Source of the DNA: Terriglobia bacterium | GTDB lineage: Bacteria > Acidobacteriota > Terriglobia > Acidiferrales > UBA7541 | Assembly: GCA_020073485.1 (NCBI GenBank) | Contig: JAIQFB010000007.1 | Span: 62,001-126,000, forward strand | Direction of reading: 5' to 3' | DNA length: 64,000 bases | Notes under the pieces: generated by a model | Databases searched by the model: none | Seen by the model: only the letters and a program-made list of their open reading frames with translations | Told to the model about the DNA's origin: nothing | In this document: in pieces, positions 55,323-63,230 of the stretch | Position numbering within the stretch: the first letter of the stretch is position 1 | Layout: each line of letters opens with the position of its first letter | Position numbers and translations under genes: made by a program

Positions 55323-56993
55323 ATGGCTAAGCCGATATTGCTGAGTGTGGACGACGACGCGGACGTCCTGCGCGCCATCGAGCGCGATCTGCGTTCGCAT
55401 TACGGCGCGGAATACCGCGTCATCGGCAGCGACTCTCCCGAGGGCGCCCTCGACCTGCTCAAGCAGCTCAAGGTCCGCAGCGACACGGTGGCCTTGCTCC
55501 TGGCCGACCAGCGCATGCCCCGCATGGACGGCGTAAAATTCCTGCAGGAAGCGAAAGAAATTTATCCCGACGCCAAGCGCGCGTTGCTAACCGCCTACGC
55601 CGACACTAACGCCGCAATCAGCGCCATCAATCACGCCAACATTAATTATTTTTTCATGAAGCCGTGGGATCCGCCCGCCGATCACCTCTATCCTCAGCTG
55701 GACGATTTGCTCGACGATTGGCAGGCTTCCTACCATCCCGCGTTTCAAGGAATCCGCGTGCTCGGAACGCGCTGGTCGCCGCGCTCGTACGAGCTGCGCG
55801 ATTTTCTGGCGCGCAGCCACGTCCCTTACCAGTGGATTGACGTGGAGCTTTCGGCCGGCGATCCGGAAACCAAGCGGCTGCTCGATGCGCTCGGGCCGGA
55901 GGCGTCCAAGCTTCCGGTCGTGCTGTTTCCGGACGGGGCCAAACTGCTGGAGGGCGCGCCAACGGAAGTCGCGAAAAAAGTGGGACTCCGGACCGTGGCG
56001 CAAACCAGTTTTTACGATCTGGCCATCGTGGGCGGCGGGCCTGCGGGGCTGGCCGCAGCAGTGTACGGCGCCTCGGAAGGCTTGCACACCGTGATGATCG
56101 AGCGCGAAGCGCCCGGCGGCCAGGCGGGCATGAGTTCGCGCATCGAAAATTATTTGGGATTTCCAACCGGGCTCAGCGGCGGCGACCTGGCGCGGCGAGC
56201 GGTGGTGCAGGCGCAGCGCTTCGGCGTGGAAATTCTGGCGCCCCAGGAAGCCGTGGGGATTCGCACCGAGGGGTCCTACCGCATCGTCAAGATGGCGGAT
56301 GGCAATGAGATTTCCTGCCACGCCCTGATGATCGCCACAGGCGTGCAATGGCGGCGCCTGGAAGCTCCGGGAATCGACCGCCTGCAGGGCGCCGGCGTTT
56401 ATTACGGCGGCGGGGCGACCGAAGCGATCGCTTGCAAGGGCGAAACGATCTACGTGATTGGCGGAGCGAATTCGGCGGGGCAGGCGGCCATGAATTTCGC
56501 GAAATACGCGGATCGCGTGGTCATTCTTGTGCGCGGGACATCTTTGTCCAGCACCATGTCCCAATACCTGATCGACCAGATCAAGGAGATGCCTAACATT
56601 TCTCTATGGGCGCACGCCAGCGTTTCCGAAGTGCATGGTGATACGCACCTTGAGGAAATTTCCGTGCTCTGCTCGGACACAAACAAAATCGAACGTGTCC
56701 CGGCGAGCGCCATGTTTATTTTCATCGGCGCGCTGCCTCGCACCGATTGGCTAGGCGATGTTGTCGAGCGGGATGGGCGCGGCTTCGTCTTGACCGGACC
56801 GGACCTGATCCGGGACGGCAACCGCCCCAAGGGTTGGACTCTCGAACGCGATCCGTTCCTGCTCGAAACCAACGTTCCCGGCCTGTTTGCCGTGGGCGAT
56901 GTGCGGCACGGCTCGGTGAAACGCGTGGCTTCCAGCGTGGGCGAAGGATCGGTGGCCGTGCAATTCATTCATCAATATCTGAGCAAGGTTTAA
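55323..56993 (+). CDS. Response regulator receiver fused to Grx-like and TrxR-like FAD domains
   Basis: A protein of 556 aa, starting at 55323 (MAKPILLSVDDDADVL). Residues 1-125 are a receiver domain with all key residues: Asp10-12, Asp62 in LADQRMPRMDG, Thr90, Lys113. Residues about 142-222 resemble a glutaredoxin fold (GIRVLGTRWSPRSYELRDFL, LPVVLFPDGA) but have no Cys. Residues 230-556 are a thioredoxin-reductase-type flavoprotein: VGGGPAGLAAAVYG, GGQAGMSSRIENYLG, VIGGANSAGQAAM, GLFAVGDVRHGSVKR. At the place of the redox CxxC stands GVYYGGGATEA, with no Cys. It may be an FAD oxidase or reductase gated by phosphorylation. The partner kinase starts four bases later. Confidence 0.85.
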   Translation: MAKPILLSVDDDADVLRAIERDLRSHYGAEYRVIGSDSPEGALDLLKQLKVRSDTVALLLADQRMPRMDGVKFLQEAKEIYPDAKRALLTAYADTNAAISAINHANINYFFMKPWDPPADHLYPQLDDLLDDWQASYHPAFQGIRVLGTRWSPRSYELRDFLARSHVPYQWIDVELSAGDPETKRLLDALGPEASKLPVVLFPDGAKLLEGAPTEVAKKVGLRTVAQTSFYDLAIVGGGPAGLAAAVYGASEGLHTVMIEREAPGGQAGMSSRIENYLGFPTGLSGGDLARRAVVQAQRFGVEILAPQEAVGIRTEGSYRIVKMADGNEISCHALMIATGVQWRRLEAPGIDRLQGAGVYYGGGATEAIACKGETIYVIGGANSAGQAAMNFAKYADRVVILVRGTSLSSTMSQYLIDQIKEMPNISLWAHASVSEVHGDTHLEEISVLCSDTNKIERVPASAMFIFIGALPRTDWLGDVVERDGRGFVLTGPDLIRDGNRPKGWTLERDPFLLETNVPGLFAVGDVRHGSVKRVASSVGEGSVAVQFIHQYLSKV

Positions 56994-56997
56994 TTGA

Positions 56998-58383
56998 ATG
57001 GTGGAACCTTCCGAACTGCTTGGCGTCCCGGTCTTCGCCGATCTGCCCAAGGACCAGATCGCCTGGTTCATCGGCCAGTCTGAAGAATCGCATCTGAAAG
57101 CCGGCGATATTTTGACCCACCAGGGCGATCCGGCGGAGTGGATGCTGGTGATTCTCGAAGGCGAGCTTCAGGGCCGAGGCGAATTGGGCGGAGAAACGAT
57201 CGTCATTTCGTTGCCGGCAGGCCAGGTCTCCGGTCGGCTGCCCTTTTCCAGGATGAAGCAGATTGCCGTCGGAATGCGCGCGATCTCCGACAGTCACATT
57301 TTGAGATTTCCTTCCTCGAAGTTTCAGCAACTTGTGCAAACCATGCCCGAACTGACCACTCGCCTGGTGGCGTTGATGACCGACCGCGTCCGCGAGTTCA
57401 CGCGCCTCGAACAGCAGCGCGACCGGCTGGCCGCGCTCGGAAAACTTTCCGCGGGCCTGGCGCACGAACTCAACAATCCCGCGTCGGCCGCCACGCGCGC
57501 CACCAGCCAGTTGCGCGACATCCTGAAACGCATCCGCGACGCCAGCCACGATCTGGGAAGACGTGACCTTAGCACCGCGCAAAAACTCGAAATCGAAAAG
57601 CTGGAAACTTCGCTCACGAATCTGAACGACCCTCCGCCCGACCCGCTCGCCAGGAGCGCCCTGGAAGATCAACTCGATTCCTTGCTGCGCAGCCACGGGC
57701 AAAACGATTTGTGGCAACTCGCGGCGGGCCTGGCGCGCAGGAACGTCCAGCCGGAAGTCTTGGAAACGCTGTTCTCGAATCTCGATGCGGATACGGCGCG
57801 CGCGGCGCTGGTTCGCATCGCCGCTTCGGTGGAAGTGGCCAGCCTGCTGAACGAGATCGAGAGCAGCACTTCGCGCATTTCCGACCTGGTCCGTGCCATC
57901 AAGGAATATACGTCCATGGACCAGTCGCCGGTACAAAACGTGGACATCGTGAAGGGACTGGAATCTACGCTGACGATCCTGAACCACAAGCTGAAGCACG
58001 GAGTGGCCGTGGTGCGCGATTATCCCAGCGTGCCGCTTCTGGTGAATTCCTTTGGCAGCGAACTCAACCAGATCTGGACCAACCTCATCGACAACGCCAT
58101 CGATGCCATGCACGGAAAAGGCGAGATTCGCGTTCGCGCGCACTGCGAGGACACTTGTGCCGTGGTGGAAATCGGCGATAACGGCCCGGGAATCCCGCCC
58201 GAGATCAAGCCGCACATCTTCGAGCCTTTTTTTACCACCAAGGGCGTTGGCGAGGGAACCGGACTGGGCCTCGACACCGTGCAGCGCCTAGTGAAAAAAC
58301 ATTCCGGCTCGATTCAAGTCACCTCAAAGCCCGGAGACACGCGTTTCCAGGTGTGGCTGCCGCTTGGCGGAACTCCCGCGTAG
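56998..58383 (+). CDS. Histidine kinase with N-terminal cyclic-nucleotide-binding domain
   Basis: A protein of 461 aa. Residues about 5-125 are a cNMP-type beta-roll (FADLPKDQIAWFIG, AGDILTHQGDPAEWMLVILEG). The dimerisation helix holds His156 in GLAHELNNP. The ATPase domain has NLIDNAIDAMHG, GDNGPGIPP, FEPFFTTKG and GEGTGLGLDTV. No membrane segment, so cytoplasmic. It starts four bases after the flavoprotein gene and probably phosphorylates its receiver. The real ligand may be a nucleotide or another small signal. Confidence 0.9.
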   Translation: MVEPSELLGVPVFADLPKDQIAWFIGQSEESHLKAGDILTHQGDPAEWMLVILEGELQGRGELGGETIVISLPAGQVSGRLPFSRMKQIAVGMRAISDSHILRFPSSKFQQLVQTMPELTTRLVALMTDRVREFTRLEQQRDRLAALGKLSAGLAHELNNPASAATRATSQLRDILKRIRDASHDLGRRDLSTAQKLEIEKLETSLTNLNDPPPDPLARSALEDQLDSLLRSHGQNDLWQLAAGLARRNVQPEVLETLFSNLDADTARAALVRIAASVEVASLLNEIESSTSRISDLVRAIKEYTSMDQSPVQNVDIVKGLESTLTILNHKLKHGVAVVRDYPSVPLLVNSFGSELNQIWTNLIDNAIDAMHGKGEIRVRAHCEDTCAVVEIGDNGPGIPPEIKPHIFEPFFTTKGVGEGTGLGLDTVQRLVKKHSGSIQVTSKPGDTRFQVWLPLGGTPA

Positions 58384-58431
58384 GGACTTTTGCGTAATTT
58401 CGCGAAAACCCCCGCCCAACATCAAAAAACT

Positions 58432-58511
58432 ACCGTCATTCCGAGCGAAGCGAGGAATCCCTCTTTCCCATCGATCCAAGAGGGATTCCTCGCTTCGCTC
58501 GGAATGACGGT
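58432..58511. repeat. Palindromic repeat, family B, perfect 34-base arms
   Basis: Arms 58432-58465 and 58478-58511 are perfect inverted copies with a 12-base loop containing ATCGAT. It follows the histidine kinase stop by about 50 bases. Confidence 0.92.
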
Positions 58512-58678
58512 GCAAATGGGTTTCTCTCGTAGTCTATGATGGCTCCCCAACTTAAGGGCCAACCGGGGATTGAGTTTGGCGCCAATTCCCGATAGTCTCC
58601 GGGTGGCGGCGCAAACTGTGTGACTGGGCGATCCGTCTGGCGGGTCGTTGCCATCGAGCAGCCGCCTGAAAAGAATCC

Positions 58679-59959
58679 GTGACCGACAAACTGCTCCAAA
58701 TTTTTCCCCCCGAGGGCGTGAAGATTGTCACCACGCTCTTCCTGTGTTTTCTAATCGGCCTCGAGCGCGAGGAGCACCGCGCGTCCTTTCAGGACGATCG
58801 AAGATACAGCTTCGGCGGCGTCCGCGCGTTTCCCCTCATCGGCCTGATCGGTTACGCCATGGCGCTGATTTCCGGCTCACAACTGCTGCCGTTGACGGTC
58901 GGATTCGGAGTAATTGGCGCGTTCCTGTGGCTGTCGTACCAGCACAAGCTGGTGACGTCAAAGGATCCAGGCGTGACGACGGAATTATCTGGCCTGGCCA
59001 CGTATGTCGTCGGCGCGCTGGTTTCGCGCGATCAATTCTGGATCGCCACAACGCTCGCCATTCTCTCCATGCTGCTGCTCGAGCTGAAGGATTTTCTGGA
59101 AAATCTGGCCACCAAAATTCCCGGCGAAGAGATTTTCACATTCACGAAATTTCTTCTGCTGACCTGCGTGATTCTGCCCATCGTGCCCAACCAGGGTTAC
59201 ACCTCCTTCGACCTGAATCCGTTCAAGACCTGGCTGATTGTCGTGGCCATCAGCGGCGTGTCTTACGGCAGCTACCTGCTCGAGAAAGTATCGAAAGGCA
59301 AGGGCGGGGTAAGGCTCGCGGCGGTGCTTGGAGGAGCGTACTCGTCCACGTTTACGACCGTTGTGATGGCCAAGCGCGCCCGTACGCTCAAGGCGCCGCA
59401 CGGATACTCCGGCGGAATCCTGATGGCGTCGGGAGTCATGTATTTTCGTTTTCTGGTGTTGGTGGGGCTCTTCGACCTGGCGCTATTCCAACAGATTTTG
59501 ATTCCCTTTCTCGTTCTGGGAGCGATCGGAATCGCGGGCGGTTGGGCCTGGTCGGAATTGCCGGATGCGGCTGTGGAAGGATCGCCGGCAACGTATCTGA
59601 CAAAAAATCCGCTCGAACTTGCCTCGGCATTTTCCCTGGCGGTTGTTTTCGCATTCATGATCGTTGCAACAAACTACGCAGTGATGCACCTTGGCCGGCA
59701 GGGAATTTACGGCCTTGCGGCGATCACGGGCCTCGCCCCAGTGGACCCTTTCATCCTGGGACTGACGCAGACGGCAGGGAAGATGACGCCGCTGGCGCTT
59801 GCCGCGGGCGGCGTCGTTGTCGCCGCGGCCAGCAACAATTTTGCGAAGGCCTTTATCGCGGTTACGCTTGCCGATCGAAAAACAGGGCAGCAAAGTTTCC
59901 TTCTGCTGCTCGCTCTGACGGCATTGGGCTTACTGCCTCTGCTGTGGATCGCGCGGTAG
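58679..59959 (+). CDS. MgtC/DUF4010 family membrane protein
   Basis: A protein of 426 aa, GTG start. The first helices match MgtC/SapB (TLFLCFLIGLEREEHRAS, then FGGVRAFPLIGLIGYAMALI), and the longer C-terminal part has the DUF4010 pattern (VLGGAYSSTFTTVVMAKRAR, ITGLAPVDPFILGLTQTAG). About 11-12 helices. MgtC proteins affect magnesium and acid stress; DUF4010 members are of unknown role. A weak ribosome-binding site precedes it. The next gene starts nine bases after its stop. Confidence 0.82.
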   Translation: MTDKLLQIFPPEGVKIVTTLFLCFLIGLEREEHRASFQDDRRYSFGGVRAFPLIGLIGYAMALISGSQLLPLTVGFGVIGAFLWLSYQHKLVTSKDPGVTTELSGLATYVVGALVSRDQFWIATTLAILSMLLLELKDFLENLATKIPGEEIFTFTKFLLLTCVILPIVPNQGYTSFDLNPFKTWLIVVAISGVSYGSYLLEKVSKGKGGVRLAAVLGGAYSSTFTTVVMAKRARTLKAPHGYSGGILMASGVMYFRFLVLVGLFDLALFQQILIPFLVLGAIGIAGGWAWSELPDAAVEGSPATYLTKNPLELASAFSLAVVFAFMIVATNYAVMHLGRQGIYGLAAITGLAPVDPFILGLTQTAGKMTPLALAAGGVVVAAASNNFAKAFIAVTLADRKTGQQSFLLLLALTALGLLPLLWIAR

Positions 59960-59968
59960 GTGGGCGTG

Positions 59969-61453
59969 ATGGACACACCGGTAATCTCGCAGGCGCGATC
60001 GTCCTCAGCGAATATTCGTTTGTGCGCGGCCGGCGGATTGATTTTGGCCGTGATCCTCGTCGCACCCATCTGGAGCGTCCGGTTTCCTCCGCTGCTCGAT
60101 TATCCCAATCATCTGGCCCGCTCGTTTATCCTCGCGCATTTGCACGATCTCGCGTTCACCTTCGGCAATTTCTTTCGCGCCGATTGGGGCGCGTACCCGT
60201 ATCTCGGAATGGACGCGTCGCTAGCAGTCCTGGGGCGCGTGTTCCCGATCGAGACCGCGGGACGCGTGTTTCTCAGTCTGTGCGCGCTCGCGCTGCCCGC
60301 GGCGGCCTGGTTTTTTCTCCGCCGGGTGAACCCGGGAGACGATGCGGCCGCCGCCTGGGCGCTGCTGATTGCATTTAACGTATTTTTTCTCGAAGGCTTC
60401 CTGAATTTCGATTTAAGTCTTGCCGTCGGATTTTTTGCGCTGGGTCTATGGCTTCGATGGCTGGAGAAACCGGGAATCGGGAGATGGGCGATCGTGCTCC
60501 TTGCGTTCACTGCTCTGTATTTCACACACCTGATTGGATTCGGCCTCTCCGGACTGATCGTCATCGCGTATCTGGCGCTTTCCCGGCGGCCTCTGCGGGA
60601 CTGGGTGTGGAGCGGCGCCCTGGCGCTTCCGGGTTTCGCGTTTTACCTGCACTCTTCGCGCACGGGAATGTCCGCAAATAAAATTATTTTTCACGGTCTC
60701 GACGACAAACTCGATTCCCTGCAAATGTTCCTGCACGGATACTCGCCCGCGCTCGATTGGATTTCGCTGGCGGCGCTGGCCGCGTGGTTCCTGGCGGCCT
60801 GGTGGAGCAATCCGGAGTTTCGCTGGAATGGGCGCTGGCTCCTGATCGCTGCCTTTTTTTTTGCATTGTTCTGGGTAATTCCGTGGATGTGGGCGGAAGG
60901 ATCGGACCTCGATATTCGCGTGTTTCCGTTTTTGTTCGTCGCCATTCTGGCATCGGCCCGCGTGGGAAAGCGCGCGAAGTGGCTCGTGGCGATTCCGCTC
61001 TTGCTGTTCGTGGCGCGCACCGTGGACACGACACGGCACTTTGCCGCCGCGCAGCCCGAACTCGTCGGCCTGGCGCAATCGTTTGACGCTGTGCCGCGCG
61101 GCGCCCTGGTGCTACCGATCGTCGAAGGCGATCAGGACCCGATCGAGCGCCCCTTCACGCATTTCTGGGGTTATGGCGTGATCCGCCGGGGCTGGTTCTC
61201 GCCATACCTGATGGACGTGGCCGGCGACACGCCGATGCGCATTGTCCATGACTCCTACACGCCGGACGGATTCTGGGATCATGTGTACGACGAACCTCCC
61301 GACTGGAAACTGGTGCAAGGCGATTACGATTACGTCTGGGCCTACGGCGTCCCCAGATTTTCCGCCCCGCTTGCGGACATTGGCGAGAAAATCTACTCCT
61401 TCGGGCCGCTCGAGGTGTACCACCTGCGGAAATCACCGCAAGGGCCACACTAG
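59969..61453 (+). CDS. Polytopic membrane protein, possibly a GT-C glycosyltransferase
   Basis: A protein of 494 aa. I use the ATG at 59969, five bases after AGGTGG, rather than the GTG at 59960 that abuts the previous stop. About 10-12 hydrophobic helices follow a short leader. The first loop contains PPLLDYPNHLARS, in the place where GT-C enzymes have their catalytic acidic residue, and the C-terminal part (after about residue 380) is soluble. This hints at a lipid-linked sugar transferase, but the match is weak. Confidence 0.5.
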   Translation: MDTPVISQARSSSANIRLCAAGGLILAVILVAPIWSVRFPPLLDYPNHLARSFILAHLHDLAFTFGNFFRADWGAYPYLGMDASLAVLGRVFPIETAGRVFLSLCALALPAAAWFFLRRVNPGDDAAAAWALLIAFNVFFLEGFLNFDLSLAVGFFALGLWLRWLEKPGIGRWAIVLLAFTALYFTHLIGFGLSGLIVIAYLALSRRPLRDWVWSGALALPGFAFYLHSSRTGMSANKIIFHGLDDKLDSLQMFLHGYSPALDWISLAALAAWFLAAWWSNPEFRWNGRWLLIAAFFFALFWVIPWMWAEGSDLDIRVFPFLFVAILASARVGKRAKWLVAIPLLLFVARTVDTTRHFAAAQPELVGLAQSFDAVPRGALVLPIVEGDQDPIERPFTHFWGYGVIRRGWFSPYLMDVAGDTPMRIVHDSYTPDGFWDHVYDEPPDWKLVQGDYDYVWAYGVPRFSAPLADIGEKIYSFGPLEVYHLRKSPQGPH

Positions 61454-61534
61454 GCGCCCCTTTCCTATTTAACAAACATTCATGTTCCGCCCGGAAGGGT
61501 TCTGGTAGCATTTTAGCTGCACGCAGGAGGGGTC

Positions 61535-62623
61535 ATGGTTCGCAGATCGGCGTTGGCACTGGCCGTGGTATTGCTATTCGGGCTCGCGGCGAAGCGGGCG
61601 AATGCTCAGCAATCCGCGGGCGGGACCTGGAATTTTTCGGTGTCGGGCGATTCGCGAAATTGCGGCGACGTCGTAATGCCGGGCATCGCGGAAACCGCGA
61701 AGAAGAATCACGTGGCCTTCTTCTGGCATCTGGGCGATGTCCGCGCGACTTCCAAAATCGATGAGGACATTCTGCACCAGCCCGAGCACCTGGCCCGCCC
61801 GTTGACCATGGAGGAGTACGAGAGCACCTCCTGGCAGGACTACATTGAAAACCAGATCAAACCGTTCGGCGACATTCCGTATTTCGTCGGCATCGGAAAC
61901 CATGAAGTCATTGCTCCCGCAAAATCACGCGAGGGTTTTCTTCTGCAGTTTGCCGACTGGCTCGGTTCGCCCGTGCTTCGCGCCCAGCGATTGAAGGACG
62001 CTCCGGACGATCACATGCTCAGGACCTACTATCATTGGATCGATCGCGGCGTGGCGTTTTATTTTCTGGATAGCGCCAGCGGCGAGCAATTTGACGGCAA
62101 TCAACTGGCTTGGTTTGAAAAAGTGCTGGAACAAGACCTGTCGAGTCCCGCTATCACCACGATCGTCGTGGGCATGCACAAGGCGCTTCCCGAAAGCATT
62201 TCCGCGGGGCACAGCATGAACGAATCCCCGACGGGCATTAGCAGCGGGCGGCAAGTGTATGCGGATCTGCTGCGCGCGCAGAATGACAAGCACAAATACG
62301 TCTACGTTCTTGCTAGCCATTCGCATTACTTCATGGATGGAATTTTCAATACGGACTACTGGCGCAAAAACGGCGGCGTGCTGCCCGGCTGGATCGTGGG
62401 CACCGCGGGCGCGGTGCGCTACGCGCTGCCGCCGGGAGCTTCCGACGCGCACGGAGCGCTGGTCAACGTCTACGGATCGCTGCTGGCCACCGTGCATCCA
62501 GGCGGCGAAATTAATTTTGAATTTGAACAGCTGGCCGAGTCCGACACGCCAGCGTCGGTGACATCCCGCTACGGCAAGGAGTTCGTGCACTGGTGCTTCG
62601 CCGAGAACACGCAGGTGAAGTAG
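61535..62623 (+). CDS. Exported metallophosphoesterase-like protein
   Basis: A protein of 362 aa with GGAGGGG before the ATG and a signal peptide (LALAVVLLFGLAAKRANA). Calcineurin-type metal motifs: VSGDSR (in place of DxH), WHLGDVRAT, GIGNHEVIA, VGMHKALPES and LASHSHYFMDG. The first metal ligand block is atypical. It should act on phosphoesters in the periplasm; substrate unknown. A family A repeat lies directly after the stop. Confidence 0.8.
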   Translation: MVRRSALALAVVLLFGLAAKRANAQQSAGGTWNFSVSGDSRNCGDVVMPGIAETAKKNHVAFFWHLGDVRATSKIDEDILHQPEHLARPLTMEEYESTSWQDYIENQIKPFGDIPYFVGIGNHEVIAPAKSREGFLLQFADWLGSPVLRAQRLKDAPDDHMLRTYYHWIDRGVAFYFLDSASGEQFDGNQLAWFEKVLEQDLSSPAITTIVVGMHKALPESISAGHSMNESPTGISSGRQVYADLLRAQNDKHKYVYVLASHSHYFMDGIFNTDYWRKNGGVLPGWIVGTAGAVRYALPPGASDAHGALVNVYGSLLATVHPGGEINFEFEQLAESDTPASVTSRYGKEFVHWCFAENTQVK

Positions 62624-62628
62624 TACAA

Positions 62629-62761
62629 GTTAGGACAGGCTTTTCACCCTGAGCGGGCGAAGGGCAGCCTGTCTGCTTTTTGATTCTCTCAACACCGCGG
62701 CTGCGGTAGGATATTCAATTTACTCTGAACCGTAGAAGAGACAGGCTGAAGCCTGTCTTAC
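62629..62761. repeat. Palindromic repeat, family A, with broken left arm
   Basis: Right arm GACAGGCTGAAGCCTGTC is intact at 62739-62756. The left arm GTTAGGACAGGCTT is followed by extra sequence. It fills the gap between two convergent genes and ends at the stop codon of the minus-strand gene. Confidence 0.75.
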
Positions 62762-63195
62762 TACGCCCTCATCCAGTCCGCCTGCCAGTCCTTGACCATT
62801 TTTTTGATCGCTTTGCGGTCGGTGATCTTGTCGTCGAGGACTTTCCGCGCCAGGCCTGGCAATTCCGCGTCGCTCGCGAATCGCAATGAAACCAACTGAT
62901 CCACGGTGAATTCCGATATGCGCGACTGCAAATCCGCGGGCAGCAAGCCCGCCAGGCGCAGCCTCATTTCCAGGCGGATTACTCGGTCCTGCACCATCAC
63001 GGTGGATTGGCGTGCTGTCACAAAAAGAGGAACCAGCACCAGGGCCACCAGCACGCCCATGATGGAAGCGTACGTGATTCCATAGCGCAGGACATACAGC
63101 CTGCCTCCCAGATTTACGAACAGCACCAGCATTCCGGCTACAAAAATGGGCACCTGACGGGTGTGGCTTTCAAAGCTCTGCGGTTTCTGGGCCAT
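62761..63195 (-). CDS. Small membrane protein (DUF6526-like)
   Basis: A protein of 144 aa with GGAAGGTAGG before the ATG. Two membrane helices (about 16-31, VPIFVAGMLVLFVNLG; about 42-60, YASIMGVLVALVLVPLFV) and a cytoplasmic tail of about 80 residues with charged helices (RDRVIRLEMRLR-type; here VQDRVIRLEMRLRLAGL). I believe it belongs to DUF6526; function unknown. The stop codon abuts a family A repeat. Confidence 0.65.
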   Translation of the reverse strand: MAQKPQSFESHTRQVPIFVAGMLVLFVNLGGRLYVLRYGITYASIMGVLVALVLVPLFVTARQSTVMVQDRVIRLEMRLRLAGLLPADLQSRISEFTVDQLVSLRFASDAELPGLARKVLDDKITDRKAIKKMVKDWQADWMRA

Positions 63196-63230
63196 GTTGA
63201 CCTACCTTCCTCTCGCGATCGAATGAAAAT

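Noticed and set aside
58648-60378. Plus-strand open frame of 576 codons across the DUF4010 gene and into the next
   Set aside because: It spans two well-supported membrane-protein genes in another frame and has a low-complexity Arg/Gly composition.
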